Source: an uncultured Alphaproteobacteria bacterium
GTDB lineage: Bacteria; Pseudomonadota; Alphaproteobacteria; UBA7985; CAJQQZ01
Assembly (NCBI GenBank): GCA_905480445.1
Contig: CAJQQJ010000045.1
Span: forward strand, 1-11,374
DNA length: 11,374 nucleotides
Direction: 5' to 3'
Shown: piece after piece, positions 1-6,565 of the stretch
Layout: each line of letters starts with the position of its first letter
How positions within the stretch are numbered: the stretch's first letter is position 1
Translations under genes and position numbers: made by a program
Notes under the pieces: generated by a model
Told to the model about the DNA's origin: nothing
Databases searched by the model: none
Seen by the model: only the letters and a program-made list of their open reading frames with translations

Positions 1-662
1 CCAATGCCACGGACGGTTTGAAGATAGCGTGGGAATCGTGGATCATCCTCAATCTTGCGACGCAGGCGCGCGACCTGTACGTCGATGGACCTCAAATTGC
101 CGGGCGTCCCGACCATATCACTCAACTCGTCCCGACTGATCGGGTCACCTGGTCTTTGAGCAAAAGTTGACAGCAACGTCACTTCGCCAGGAGCCAGACG
201 GATGAGCTCATCTTCTTGTCTTAGCTCATTTTTGGCCAAATCGAAAGTGAAAGGTCCAAAGTTGAACAACCCACTGATCACGCCAGATGGTTGTTCTCTA
301 CGTCTCAGGATAGACCGTAAACGTGCAACCAGCTCTCTCGGTTCAAAAGGCTTAGGAAGATAATCGTCAGCACCTTTTTCGAGGCCGAGGATACGGTCTT
401 CTGCTTCACCTTTTGCACTTAGCAACAGGATCGGAACGTGGTTGTTTTCCCTGAGCGCTTCCGTGAGTTCCAGCCCTGATTCCCCTGGCATCATAATGTC
501 CAGGATCAAGGCATCAAACTGAAAAGTCATTAACCGAGAACGTGCGTCTTCCGCGTCGCGGGCGACGGTCACAGCAAAGCCTTGGTCGAGCAAAAATTTT
601 TGCAACAACTCTCTCAAACGACGGTCATCATCGACCACTAAAATGTGCGGTTTTTCTTGCAT
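1..662 (-). CDS. petR: OmpR/PhoB-family response regulator, PetR-like (3' end cut by window edge)
   Basis: This is a DNA-binding response regulator of a two-component system, read on the minus strand. The first 220 codons are present and the C-terminal end lies outside the window. The receiver domain covers about residues 5-120. It has the acidic pocket VVDDD (residues 9-13), the phospho-acceptor Asp55 in LILDIMMPG, the switch Ser82 in LLLSAKG and the conserved Lys104 in LPKPFEP. A winged-helix effector domain follows from about residue 130 and still contains the recognition-helix region (SIDVQVARLRRKIEDDP) and the wing start TVRGIG, where the window ends. The ATG at 662 gives the usual N-terminus, but no strong Shine-Dalgarno precedes it. 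The gene lies 96 nt downstream of a PetP-like MarR gene in the same direction. In Rhodobacter capsulatus, petR and petP are paired and petR is needed for respiratory and photosynthetic growth. The family call is secure. The PetR name rests on context and remembered similarity. Confidence 0.88.
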   Translation of the reverse strand, partial: MQEKPHILVVDDDRRLRELLQKFLLDQGFAVTVARDAEDARSRLMTFQFDALILDIMMPGESGLELTEALRENNHVPILLLSAKGEAEDRILGLEKGADDYLPKPFEPRELVARLRSILRRREQPSGVISGLFNFGPFTFDLAKNELRQEDELIRLAPGEVTLLSTFAQRPGDPISRDELSDMVGTPGNLRSIDVQVARLRRKIEDDPRFPRYLQTVRGI

Positions 663-709
663 GCGGCCAGACTATGCAACTTTTCTCATTCGATTACGAG
701 TCAGTGAGT

Positions 710-724
710 TTCACTTTGTGTGAA
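710..724. promoter_or_regulatory. Small inverted repeat between the MarR and response-regulator genes
   Basis: The arms TTCAC and GTGAA are separated by 5 nt inside the 96-nt gap upstream of the response-regulator start. It could be a transcription-factor site for the downstream regulator or a weak RNA hairpin in the shared transcript. The arms are short enough to arise by chance, so the call is weak. Confidence 0.2.
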
Positions 725-758
725 TGCTGAAAGGAAAGTTGAGTTCGGGCCAGCAGGG

Positions 759-1241
759 CTAGTCCTTGACGATCCGATTCTGATCATCTTCACCAAGCAT
801 GCCAAGTAAGATTGTTTTGAAACCAGCAACTGCCTCGGGGCCTGCTTTTGCGTAAGACTTAGCGACAAACTGGCGTTGTGTCTCAGACAGCAGCTTTTCA
901 AGCGCATAGCCCTTTTCACTGAGTTCTAGGTGGCGGCGTCTGCGATCTTGGGTTCCGGTCTCTTGGTCTATAAAGCCTTCATCGACCAGTTGGCGCAACA
1001 CTCTGGACAAAGATTGTTTGGTGATCTGAAGAACAGTCAGTAATTCACTCACGGAAATCCCAGGATTACGGCCCACAAAATAAATGACTCGGTGGTGCGC
1101 ACGCCCAAAATTATAGGCCGCCAAAATCCTATCGGGCTCCCCGGTAAAGTCGCGATAAGCAAAGAACAAAAGTTCAATGGCCTGGTGAAGTTCTTCTTCA
1201 CGCAGGAACAAGGGATTAGCTGGGGAATTTATGTCAACCAT
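759..1241 (-). CDS. petP: MarR-family transcriptional regulator, PetP-like
   Basis: This 160-residue protein is the usual length for a MarR-type dimeric winged-helix regulator acting in the cytoplasm. The helix-turn-helix spans about residues 60-90 (ISVSELLTVLQITKQSLSRVL). The basic wing follows (DRRRRHLELSEKG), and the helices at both ends would form the dimer interface. The N-terminal stretch ending in FGRAHHRVIYFV matches my memory of the PetP subgroup found beside PetR in alphaproteobacteria. The ATG at 1241 gives the expected N-terminus, but there is no clear Shine-Dalgarno, and the start codon sits in the centre of a palindrome (1226-1254). This suggests direct autorepression and perhaps a leaderless message. 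It is transcribed toward the response regulator, probably as one operon, and diverges from ilvE, so the same site could also influence the amino-acid operon. The ligand is unknown. Confidence 0.9.
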   Translation of the reverse strand: MVDINSPANPLFLREEELHQAIELLFFAYRDFTGEPDRILAAYNFGRAHHRVIYFVGRNPGISVSELLTVLQITKQSLSRVLRQLVDEGFIDQETGTQDRRRRHLELSEKGYALEKLLSETQRQFVAKSYAKAGPEAVAGFKTILLGMLGEDDQNRIVKD

Positions 1242-1254
1242 GTTGACTTATATT
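1226..1254. promoter_or_regulatory. Palindromic candidate operator over the MarR start codon
   Basis: The core is a perfect inverted repeat, GTCAAC-cat-GTTGAC (1233-1247), whose central triplet is the MarR start codon on the minus strand. Extending both arms outward to 13 nt keeps 11 of 13 positions complementary. MarR-family dimers typically bind palindromes of this size near their own promoters. The site also covers the best minus-strand -10 candidate and lies between two divergent transcription units. In the MarR mRNA the same repeat could form a hairpin around the start codon. Confidence 0.6.
1247..1252 (-). promoter_or_regulatory. Candidate -10 element for the MarR gene
   Basis: On the minus strand this reads TATAAG (5 of 6 matches to TATAAT), ending 5 nt before the start codon. 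Transcription would then begin at or next to the A of the ATG, giving a leaderless or nearly leaderless message, consistent with the missing Shine-Dalgarno. The only -35-like hexamer (TTGCAA, 1272-1277) is 19 nt away, which is long. The call rests on sequence matching alone. Confidence 0.3.
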
Positions 1255-1271
1255 GCTAAGATTGTTACCGC

Positions 1272-1299
1272 TTGCAAGAATAAACCGACAGAATATGAC
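1272..1299 (+). promoter_or_regulatory. Weak candidate promoter for the ilvE operon
   Basis: TTGCAA (1272-1277) and TATGAC (1294-1299) are 16 nt apart, each matching the sigma-70 consensus at 4 of 6 positions, about 80 nt upstream of the ilvE start. TTGCAA is its own reverse complement, so it could serve divergent promoters. An alternative -35 is TTGACT (1243-1248), inside the palindrome, but it lacks a convincing -10. Low confidence. Confidence 0.22.
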
Positions 1300-1380
1300 T
1301 TGTTCTGCTGGTTTCTGCGCAATTTTATCTCTGATGGCATGTCTTTTGACAGCTTGACCATCGACGAATGGAGAATCCCT

Positions 1381-2277
1381 ATGGCTGGTCCGTCTTTTGA
1401 CAATATGGAAGGCAAGATTTGGTATAATGGTGAAATGGTTGATTGGACGGAGGCTCAAGTACACGTCCTGACCCACGGTTTGCACTATGGCAGTTCTGTG
1501 TTCGAAGGGGCGCGTGCCTACTCGGGAAAAATATTCAAGTTAAGAGAACATAACGAGCGTTTAATCCGGTCCGGCCAAATTCTTGGCTTCGACATCCCTT
1601 ATACGGTTGAGGAGTTGGATGATGCTTGTAATCTCTGTATTGAAACAAACGGTTTTGTAGACGCTTATGTTCGTCCTGTTGCTTGGCGCGGTAGTGAAAT
1701 GATGGGTGTTTCTGCTCAATCCAATCGGATCAATGTAGCGATAGCAACCTGGGAATGGCCTGCCTATTTTAACCCAGAGCTACTTGAAAAAGGTATCAAA
1801 TTGGAGATGGCGAGATGGAAACGTCCTTCACCAGAGACCATTCCCTGTGAAGCAAAAGCGGCTGGTCTATACATGATTTGTACCTTGTCCAAGCACGAGG
1901 CGGAAGCCAACGGTTGCCAAGATGCCCTTATGCTTGACTACCGTGGCCAGTTAGCGGAATGCACTGGAGCCAACATTTTCCTCATTCAAGACGGTGTTAT
2001 CCATACACCAACGCCGGATTGTTTCTTAGATGGCATCACACGTCGCACAATTATTGAGCTGGCTGAGCGTCGCCAAATGAAAGTGGTTGAACGCCCAATG
2101 CTCCCTGATGACCTCGGGAAATCTCAGGAGATGTTTATCGTTGGAACAGCCGCTGAAGTGACACCCATTGGTTCTGTTGACGAGCAGAAATTTACACCCG
2201 GTGATATCACGAGAACCCTGAGAGAAGATTACCTCAACCTTGTTAACGGTCGTGAGTTAGCCGTCGCTGCGGAGTAG
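1381..2277 (+). CDS. ilvE: Branched-chain amino acid aminotransferase (PLP fold type IV)
   Basis: IlvE reversibly transaminates valine, leucine and isoleucine with 2-oxoglutarate, in the cytosol. The frame is open back to 1231, but the ATG at 1381 is preferred. GGAG at 1370-1373 lies 7 nt before it, the protein then begins MAGPSFDNMEGKIWYNG as homologues do, and the extra 50 codons would run into the operator region. The resulting 298 residues are normal for the family. Visible motifs are HYGSSVFEGARAY (35-47) and the PLP-binding Lys159 in PCEAKAAGLYM, which has the same number as the catalytic lysine of E. coli IlvE. Further on are the ALMLDYRGQLAECTGANIF segment and the GITRRTIIELA phosphate-binding stretch. 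It is the first gene of a tightly spaced operon and diverges from the MarR gene. It may be the housekeeping enzyme or may feed 2-oxoacids to the decarboxylase downstream. Confidence 0.95.
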   Translation: MAGPSFDNMEGKIWYNGEMVDWTEAQVHVLTHGLHYGSSVFEGARAYSGKIFKLREHNERLIRSGQILGFDIPYTVEELDDACNLCIETNGFVDAYVRPVAWRGSEMMGVSAQSNRINVAIATWEWPAYFNPELLEKGIKLEMARWKRPSPETIPCEAKAAGLYMICTLSKHEAEANGCQDALMLDYRGQLAECTGANIFLIQDGVIHTPTPDCFLDGITRRTIIELAERRQMKVVERPMLPDDLGKSQEMFIVGTAAEVTPIGSVDEQKFTPGDITRTLREDYLNLVNGRELAVAAE

Positions 2278-2282
2278 CGACA

Positions 2283-3407
2283 GTGCCAGATCAAGTTGAT
2301 GTCATAATCGTTGGCGGTGGAATGGCGGGAGCCTCCGCCGCCTTTTTCTTAGCCGATAAACATTCTGTCTTGTTGTTAGAGGCAGAAGACCAGTGTGGCT
2401 ATCACACAACAGGGCGCTCTGCGGCAGTATTTGAAGAAAACTATGGCACAAAAGCCATTCGTGAAATCACGCGGGCGAGTCGTGATTTCTACGAAAGACC
2501 GCCAGAAGGCTTTGTCGATGTTCCTTTGTTGCATCAAAGAGGATGGATTTTCGTTGCCAATCAAGAGCAATTGCATCTGCTAGATAGCGTTGCTGAAGAG
2601 CTGGAAGATGCTGGACTGCCACCTGAACGCCATGGCCCAGAATTTTATGAGCGCCACATTTCAATTGCAAAACCTGGCTATGCTGCAGGTTGCCTCTGGA
2701 ATCCTGTTTCCAGCGATATTGACGTTGACGCTCTCCATCAGGCCTTTTTGCGCGGACTGAAATCCAAAGGCGGCAAAGTAGTAACACGCAGTAGGGTCGA
2801 TAGTCTTAGGCGCGAAGCTGGTCTATGGCATGTAGGTGCAGGTGAGCAGAGCTTTTCTGGCTCTGTTCTGATTAATGCAGCGGGAGCTTGGGCCGATGAA
2901 CTAGGCCAGCTGGCTGGATGCAAATCAATTGGATTGGTACCGAAACGCCGAACGGCTATGCTTTTGAAGCCACCTCAAGATTTGGATGTTATGTCTTGGC
3001 CCGCTGTTGTGGATGCTGAAGAGTCATTTTACTTCAAACCCCAATCGGGTCTGCTGTTGGCTTCCATGGCGGATGCAACCCCCAGTCCTGCTTGTGACGC
3101 TCAGCCAGAAGAAATCGATGTTGCAACCACGATTTATAGGGTGCAGCAAGCAATAGAACTCCCTGAATCGAGACCAGTAAAGACTTGGGCAGGGCTTAGG
3201 TCTTTTGTCGATGATGGCACGCCCGTTGTTGGTTATGATCCCGAGGTTGAAGGCTTTTTCTGGCTGGCAGGGCAAGGCGGTTACGGCATTCAGACAGCCC
3301 CTATGATGGGCCAGTTGGTTGCTGAACTGGTTGACGGCAATGAGCTACCGACTAAGGTAGTCGAAGAAGGCTTGAATGCGGGAGATCTTTCTCCGCAAAG
3401 GCTTTAG
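2283..3407 (+). CDS. FAD-dependent D-amino-acid dehydrogenase-type oxidoreductase (DAO family, DauA-like)
   Basis: The protein has 374 residues and starts with GTG, with GGAG 8 nt upstream overlapping the end of ilvE. The N-terminal Rossmann motif VIIVGGGMAGASAAF (residues 7-21) and the acidic end of the second strand (LLLEAE) bind FAD. The DAO-family signature GYHTTGRSAAVF (39-50) follows. Overall it resembles Pseudomonas aeruginosa D-arginine dehydrogenase DauA in length and in many blocks, including SSDIDVDALHQ, PKRRTAM, EESFYFKP, WAGLRSFVDDG and GQGGYGIQT. Family members oxidise D- or imino-type amino acids to imino acids, which hydrolyse to 2-oxoacids. Compared from memory with DauA, the active-site Tyr54 (DauA Tyr53), the Tyr in ESFYFKP and the Arg in WAGLRSF are kept. 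The Glu that holds the arginine side chain is Trp88 here, and DauA His48 is Val49. D-arginine is therefore an unlikely substrate. The electron acceptor is not evident. Confidence 0.85.
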   Translation: MPDQVDVIIVGGGMAGASAAFFLADKHSVLLLEAEDQCGYHTTGRSAAVFEENYGTKAIREITRASRDFYERPPEGFVDVPLLHQRGWIFVANQEQLHLLDSVAEELEDAGLPPERHGPEFYERHISIAKPGYAAGCLWNPVSSDIDVDALHQAFLRGLKSKGGKVVTRSRVDSLRREAGLWHVGAGEQSFSGSVLINAAGAWADELGQLAGCKSIGLVPKRRTAMLLKPPQDLDVMSWPAVVDAEESFYFKPQSGLLLASMADATPSPACDAQPEEIDVATTIYRVQQAIELPESRPVKTWAGLRSFVDDGTPVVGYDPEVEGFFWLAGQGGYGIQTAPMMGQLVAELVDGNELPTKVVEEGLNAGDLSPQRL

Positions 3408-3425
3408 CGAAAGGAAGACTCAGAA

Positions 3426-3989
3426 ATGTTTTTCCGGTTGATTTGCCTTGCTCTTGCGATGCTGGTGATCGCACCTGTCCTAGCGAAGGACATCATTCGT
3501 GGTGACATAGAAACCGCCAATCAAATGGGAGGAACACTGGCTGCCATCGAAGATCTTCAGGTCTTGGTCAGAAAAACGAAAATGATTAATGTTTGCGATG
3601 GTTCTGACTGCTTAGAGCGCGAAAGTGATCTTCGGGTGTCTTCTGTACTTGTAAGTAGCGGACCTTCAACGGATGTCTCTCCTGGTTACGCGATTTATCT
3701 TGTGATGAATAATGAGGTTGAGGAACACGCGGTAGCTTTCTCCTATCATCGGATTGCATTCGCTGACGAGCTGAAATCTGTGGAACGTCTGAAAGCAGGG
3801 ATCTACCGGTTTGTTTATGTGGCTCATGATTACAGCGACGCCTGCTTCATAGGGACATTAGAAACGACCGTCGATGCGCGAGAACTGTCTGCTGCTGTTC
3901 GGTTGGCTAAGAAAACCAGTTTCTTTGAAGATGCATTTTATGACGATCCAATTTATCTGACTCATAAAAAACTGGGTTGCGCTTACTAG
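3426..3989 (+). CDS. Secreted or periplasmic protein of unknown function
   Basis: I do not recognise this 187-residue protein. It begins with a clear Sec signal peptide: MFFR, then a hydrophobic run (LICLALAMLVIAPV) and a likely cut after VLA at residue 20, leaving about 167 mature residues. It has no further membrane segments. The mature part has four cysteines: a close pair in NVCDGSDC, one in DACFIG and one in the C-terminal LGCAY, so two disulfides are possible. The pattern of short alternating hydrophobic stretches (YAIYLVMNN, GIYRFVYVAHD) suggests a beta-rich fold. AAGGA lies about 10 nt upstream of the ATG. It sits 18 nt after the FAD dehydrogenase and 10 nt before the TPP enzyme gene, so it is probably co-transcribed. 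An exported protein among cytosolic amino-acid enzymes is odd and may reflect substrate sensing or simply operon hitch-hiking. Confidence 0.8.
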   Translation: MFFRLICLALAMLVIAPVLAKDIIRGDIETANQMGGTLAAIEDLQVLVRKTKMINVCDGSDCLERESDLRVSSVLVSSGPSTDVSPGYAIYLVMNNEVEEHAVAFSYHRIAFADELKSVERLKAGIYRFVYVAHDYSDACFIGTLETTVDARELSAAVRLAKKTSFFEDAFYDDPIYLTHKKLGCAY

Positions 3990-3999
3990 GAGATCTTAA

Positions 4000-4521
4000 G
4001 TGAGTATCGACTGGCCGGAAACTATCTACCAAAAGCTTAAAGACGTTGGTGTTGCCCAAGTCTCTTATGTGCCAGACGCTGGCCATACTAAGCTGATTAA
4101 TGCCGTTATTGCAGACCCAGAAATCCATTCTGTTTCTCTGACTTCTGAGGAAGAGGGCGTTGCCTTGACAACGGGTGCTTGGTTGGGGGGTGATAAGTCT
4201 GTTCTGTTGATGCAATCCAGTGGTGTTGGAAACTGTGTCAACATGCTGTCGCTGATCAAAAGCTGTAAAATACCTTTTCTGACTTTGGTGACTATGCGCG
4301 GAGAGTGGGGAGAATTTAACCCCTGGCAAGTTCCGATGGGATCCACAACACAGACCTCTTTTGAAATGATGGGCGTTCATGTGATGCGGATCAACGATCC
4401 AAGTGAGGTGTCCGAGGTGCTTGCCGCAGCAACAAGAATGGTTTTCGAAGGCGGTTCATCAGTGGCGATTTTGCTTTCGCAAAAGCTCATTGGTGCCAAA
4501 GTTTTTGAGGAGGCCAAGTAG
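4000..4521 (+). CDS. Thiamine-diphosphate-dependent 2-oxoacid decarboxylase, alpha (PYR-domain) subunit, ComD-like
   Basis: This 173-residue protein corresponds to the N-terminal PYR domain of TPP enzymes encoded as a separate chain, as in the sulfopyruvate decarboxylase alpha subunit ComD. The start is GTG at 4000, with AGGAG overlapping the preceding stop and 7 nt away. The segment LTSEEEGVALTTGAWLGG (residues 47-64) carries the conserved Glu that activates the cofactor. MQSSGVGNCVNML (71-83) and the stretch from IPFLTLVTMRGEWGE to NPWQVPMG match the sulfopyruvate/phosphonopyruvate decarboxylase group. It should pair with the product of the next gene, one base away, to form an active heteromer in the cytosol converting a 2-oxoacid to an aldehyde and CO2. 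The substrate is not known. No phosphoenolpyruvate mutase gene is present to suggest phosphonate synthesis. Confidence 0.83.
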   Translation: MSIDWPETIYQKLKDVGVAQVSYVPDAGHTKLINAVIADPEIHSVSLTSEEEGVALTTGAWLGGDKSVLLMQSSGVGNCVNMLSLIKSCKIPFLTLVTMRGEWGEFNPWQVPMGSTTQTSFEMMGVHVMRINDPSEVSEVLAAATRMVFEGGSSVAILLSQKLIGAKVFEEAK

Positions 4522-4522
4522 G

Positions 4523-5122
4523 ATGCCAGATCAAACATTGGACCGTCTTGACGTCGTTGCAGAACTGCTGAAGGATCGTGGTGATGCACTTGTTGTGACC
4601 GGGCTTGGCAGTTCGACCTACGATGTCTCTGCTCTCGGGGACAACCATAGAAACTTCTATCTATGGGGTGCCATGGGTGGCGCTGCGGCCATTGGATTGG
4701 GTCTTGCTTTGGCACAGCCAGAAACACCCGTCATTGTGATTACAGGCGATGGTGAAATGCTAATGGGCGCAGGCAGCCTTGCGACCATCGCTAAACAAAG
4801 CCCAGGCAACCTGAAAATCGTCGTCCTAGATAACGGGCATTATGGCGAAACAGGTATGCAAGAAGCCCACACCAATACAGTGACGGATTTAACGATGATG
4901 GCCAAAGGGGCTGGAATTAAGCAATCAATAACCATCACTGACCACGCCGGTGTGCAGCAATTGGTGGATGGCATAACTCGAATTGAGAACGCATCCACTT
5001 TTGCGGTCATAAAAGTTTCTGCTAAATCTTATTTTAGGGCGGAGACCGTAGCAAAAACCATCAAAGACGGTGCCTACAATCGCGCCAGAGTTCGTGTGGC
5101 TTTGGGTGTCGGCATTGAATAA
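4523..5122 (+). CDS. Thiamine-diphosphate-dependent 2-oxoacid decarboxylase, beta (PP-domain) subunit, ComE-like
   Basis: This is the partner of the alpha subunit and supplies the cofactor diphosphate-binding domain. The frame is open upstream to 4403, but those codons overlap the alpha gene. The ATG at 4523, one base after the alpha stop and behind the GAGGAGG at 4507-4513, gives a 199-residue protein with the normal start of this domain. The TPP motif is clear: GDG at residues 75-77, then a gap of about 27 residues to Asn104 in VVLDNGHYGETGMQ, providing the Mg2+ ligands. LWGAMGGAAAIGLGLALA (47-64) is the conserved helix in front. The near-contiguous stop and start imply translational coupling and equal subunit amounts. 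Sulfopyruvate decarboxylase ComE is the closest named relative I can suggest. A phosphonopyruvate decarboxylase or another 2-oxoacid decarboxylase remains possible. Confidence 0.85.
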   Translation: MPDQTLDRLDVVAELLKDRGDALVVTGLGSSTYDVSALGDNHRNFYLWGAMGGAAAIGLGLALAQPETPVIVITGDGEMLMGAGSLATIAKQSPGNLKIVVLDNGHYGETGMQEAHTNTVTDLTMMAKGAGIKQSITITDHAGVQQLVDGITRIENASTFAVIKVSAKSYFRAETVAKTIKDGAYNRARVRVALGVGIE

Positions 5123-5137
5123 TCAGGATAGAAACAA

Positions 5138-6544
5138 ATGAGCGATTTTGATCTACGTTTTTGGTCACATAAAGCAGCAGACTGGACAGCCGATTACCAC
5201 GAGAGCCTCGACGAAAGGCCTGTTCGTGCGCAAACACAGCCAGGTGACATAGCGAAACAGATCGCAGCCGTGCCTCCTGAGCAAGCCGAAGCCATGGAGG
5301 AAATTTTCTCTGACTTTGAGACGATCATTCCTGAGGGTATGACGCACTGGCAACACCCACGCTTTTTCGCCTATTTTCCGTCCAACGCTTCTCCGGCCTC
5401 TATCATCGCTGAGCAACTGGCGGCGGCCATGTCGGCTCAGTGCATGTTGTGGCAGACATCGCCTTCAGCCACAGAGTTAGAAATGAAGATGGTGGATTGG
5501 TTACGCCAGGCTCTCGGGCTGCCTGAAGACTTCCAGGGCACCTTCCAGGACACAGCTTCAACTGCCACTCTCTGTGCAGTGTTAACGATGCGAGAGCGTG
5601 CGCTTGATTGGAAAGGGAATGTAGAAGGGCTTTTTGATAAAGCACCACTGCGGATCTATGCATCCGGTCGAACGCATTCGTCGATTGATAAGGCTTTATG
5701 GGTCGCAGGACTTGGGCAGAACAATCTAGTCAAAATACCCACTGACGACAATTTCGCGATGAAACCCGATGATTTGCGTGCTGCAATCAAGAAAGACCGG
5801 GAAGCCGGCTTAATACCAGCCGGTGTAGTGATTTGCATTGGCGGCACGTCGATTGGCGCTTGTGATGATGCCGCCGCCATCTGTGCCATAGCCAAGGAAG
5901 AAGGTCTGTTCAGCCACGTGGATGCTGCTTGGGCGGGATCTGCCATGATCTGTCCGGAATTTCGTTATCTTTGGGCGGGAGTAGAAGATGCTGACTCAAT
6001 CGTATTCAACCCGCACAAATGGTTGGGTGTGTCACTGGAATGCTCTGCCCATTTTGTGAAGGATCCAGCGACTTTGGTGCGCACTCTGGCCATTCAGCCC
6101 GAGTATCTCAAGACCTACGGTAAAGACGGCATCGTCAATTTTTCAGAATGGTCAGTCACTCTTGGACGGCGCTTTAGAGCACTCAAGGTTTGGTTTATGA
6201 TGCGTGCGCACGGTCTTGAAGGCTTACGCACTATGATTCGCAACCATGTTAAATGGGCGGTTCGCTTGGCTGAACAGTTGCGGGCGCAAAATGATTTCGA
6301 AATCGTAACGGATCCAATTCTTTCGCTCTTTTCATTCCGCTATGCCCCAGATGGTGTTGAGGACTTAGATGCCCTGAACCTCAAGCTGGTAAACGCCATC
6401 AATGACGATGGGCGTATCTACCTGACGCAATCTGTGCACGAGGGTCAGTTGGTCATTCGATTTATGACCGGCCAATTCGAAATGGAAGAGAAAGACATCG
6501 ACATTGCCTTTGAAACCATCACTGAAATAGCGCGTGGTTTATAG
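5138..6544 (+). CDS. Group II PLP-dependent amino-acid decarboxylase (aromatic-L-amino-acid decarboxylase-like)
   Basis: The 468-residue length is typical of group II decarboxylases, cytosolic dimers that turn an L-amino acid into an amine and CO2. AGGA lies 8-9 nt before the ATG. Key positions can be aligned with human DOPA decarboxylase. HPRFFAYFPSNAS (73-85) is the substrate-side segment. His180 in GRTHSSIDKA stacks on PLP. Asp262 in HVDAAWAGSA pairs with the pyridine nitrogen. Lys294 in FNPHKW forms the Schiff base. Tyr323 in PEYLKTYGKDG is the mobile-loop tyrosine needed for decarboxylation; aldehyde-forming relatives have Phe there, so a true decarboxylase is predicted. VDAAW replaces the animal VDAAY. 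Aromatic amino acids are the default guess, but glutamate, cysteine sulfinate and cysteate decarboxylases share the fold. It lies 15 nt after the TPP beta gene and 21 nt before the GST gene. Confidence 0.92.
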   Translation: MSDFDLRFWSHKAADWTADYHESLDERPVRAQTQPGDIAKQIAAVPPEQAEAMEEIFSDFETIIPEGMTHWQHPRFFAYFPSNASPASIIAEQLAAAMSAQCMLWQTSPSATELEMKMVDWLRQALGLPEDFQGTFQDTASTATLCAVLTMRERALDWKGNVEGLFDKAPLRIYASGRTHSSIDKALWVAGLGQNNLVKIPTDDNFAMKPDDLRAAIKKDREAGLIPAGVVICIGGTSIGACDDAAAICAIAKEEGLFSHVDAAWAGSAMICPEFRYLWAGVEDADSIVFNPHKWLGVSLECSAHFVKDPATLVRTLAIQPEYLKTYGKDGIVNFSEWSVTLGRRFRALKVWFMMRAHGLEGLRTMIRNHVKWAVRLAEQLRAQNDFEIVTDPILSLFSFRYAPDGVEDLDALNLKLVNAINDDGRIYLTQSVHEGQLVIRFMTGQFEMEEKDIDIAFETITEIARGL

Positions 6545-6565
6545 CATTCAGCAGAGGGGAAAAAA

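Noticed and set aside
1231..1380. 50-codon in-frame extension upstream of ilvE
   Set aside because: It lacks a Shine-Dalgarno at its ATG, does not resemble aminotransferase N-termini, and overlaps the operator and MarR start. The GGAG-preceded ATG at 1381 fits better.
3907..4380. 157-codon minus-strand open frame opposite the secreted protein and TPP alpha genes
   Set aside because: It is antisense to two well-supported genes, its composition is unlike a protein family, and it has no start signals.
4403..4522. 40-codon upstream extension of the TPP beta frame
   Set aside because: It lies wholly inside the alpha subunit gene and reads as noise (Pro/Arg/Cys-rich). The ATG at 4523 gives the normal domain start.
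2283..4535. Two genes both beginning xTGCCAGATCAA (MPDQ), suggesting a duplicated start region
   Set aside because: The shared stretch is only about 11 nt, sequences diverge at once on both sides, and the proteins are unrelated. Coincidence is enough.
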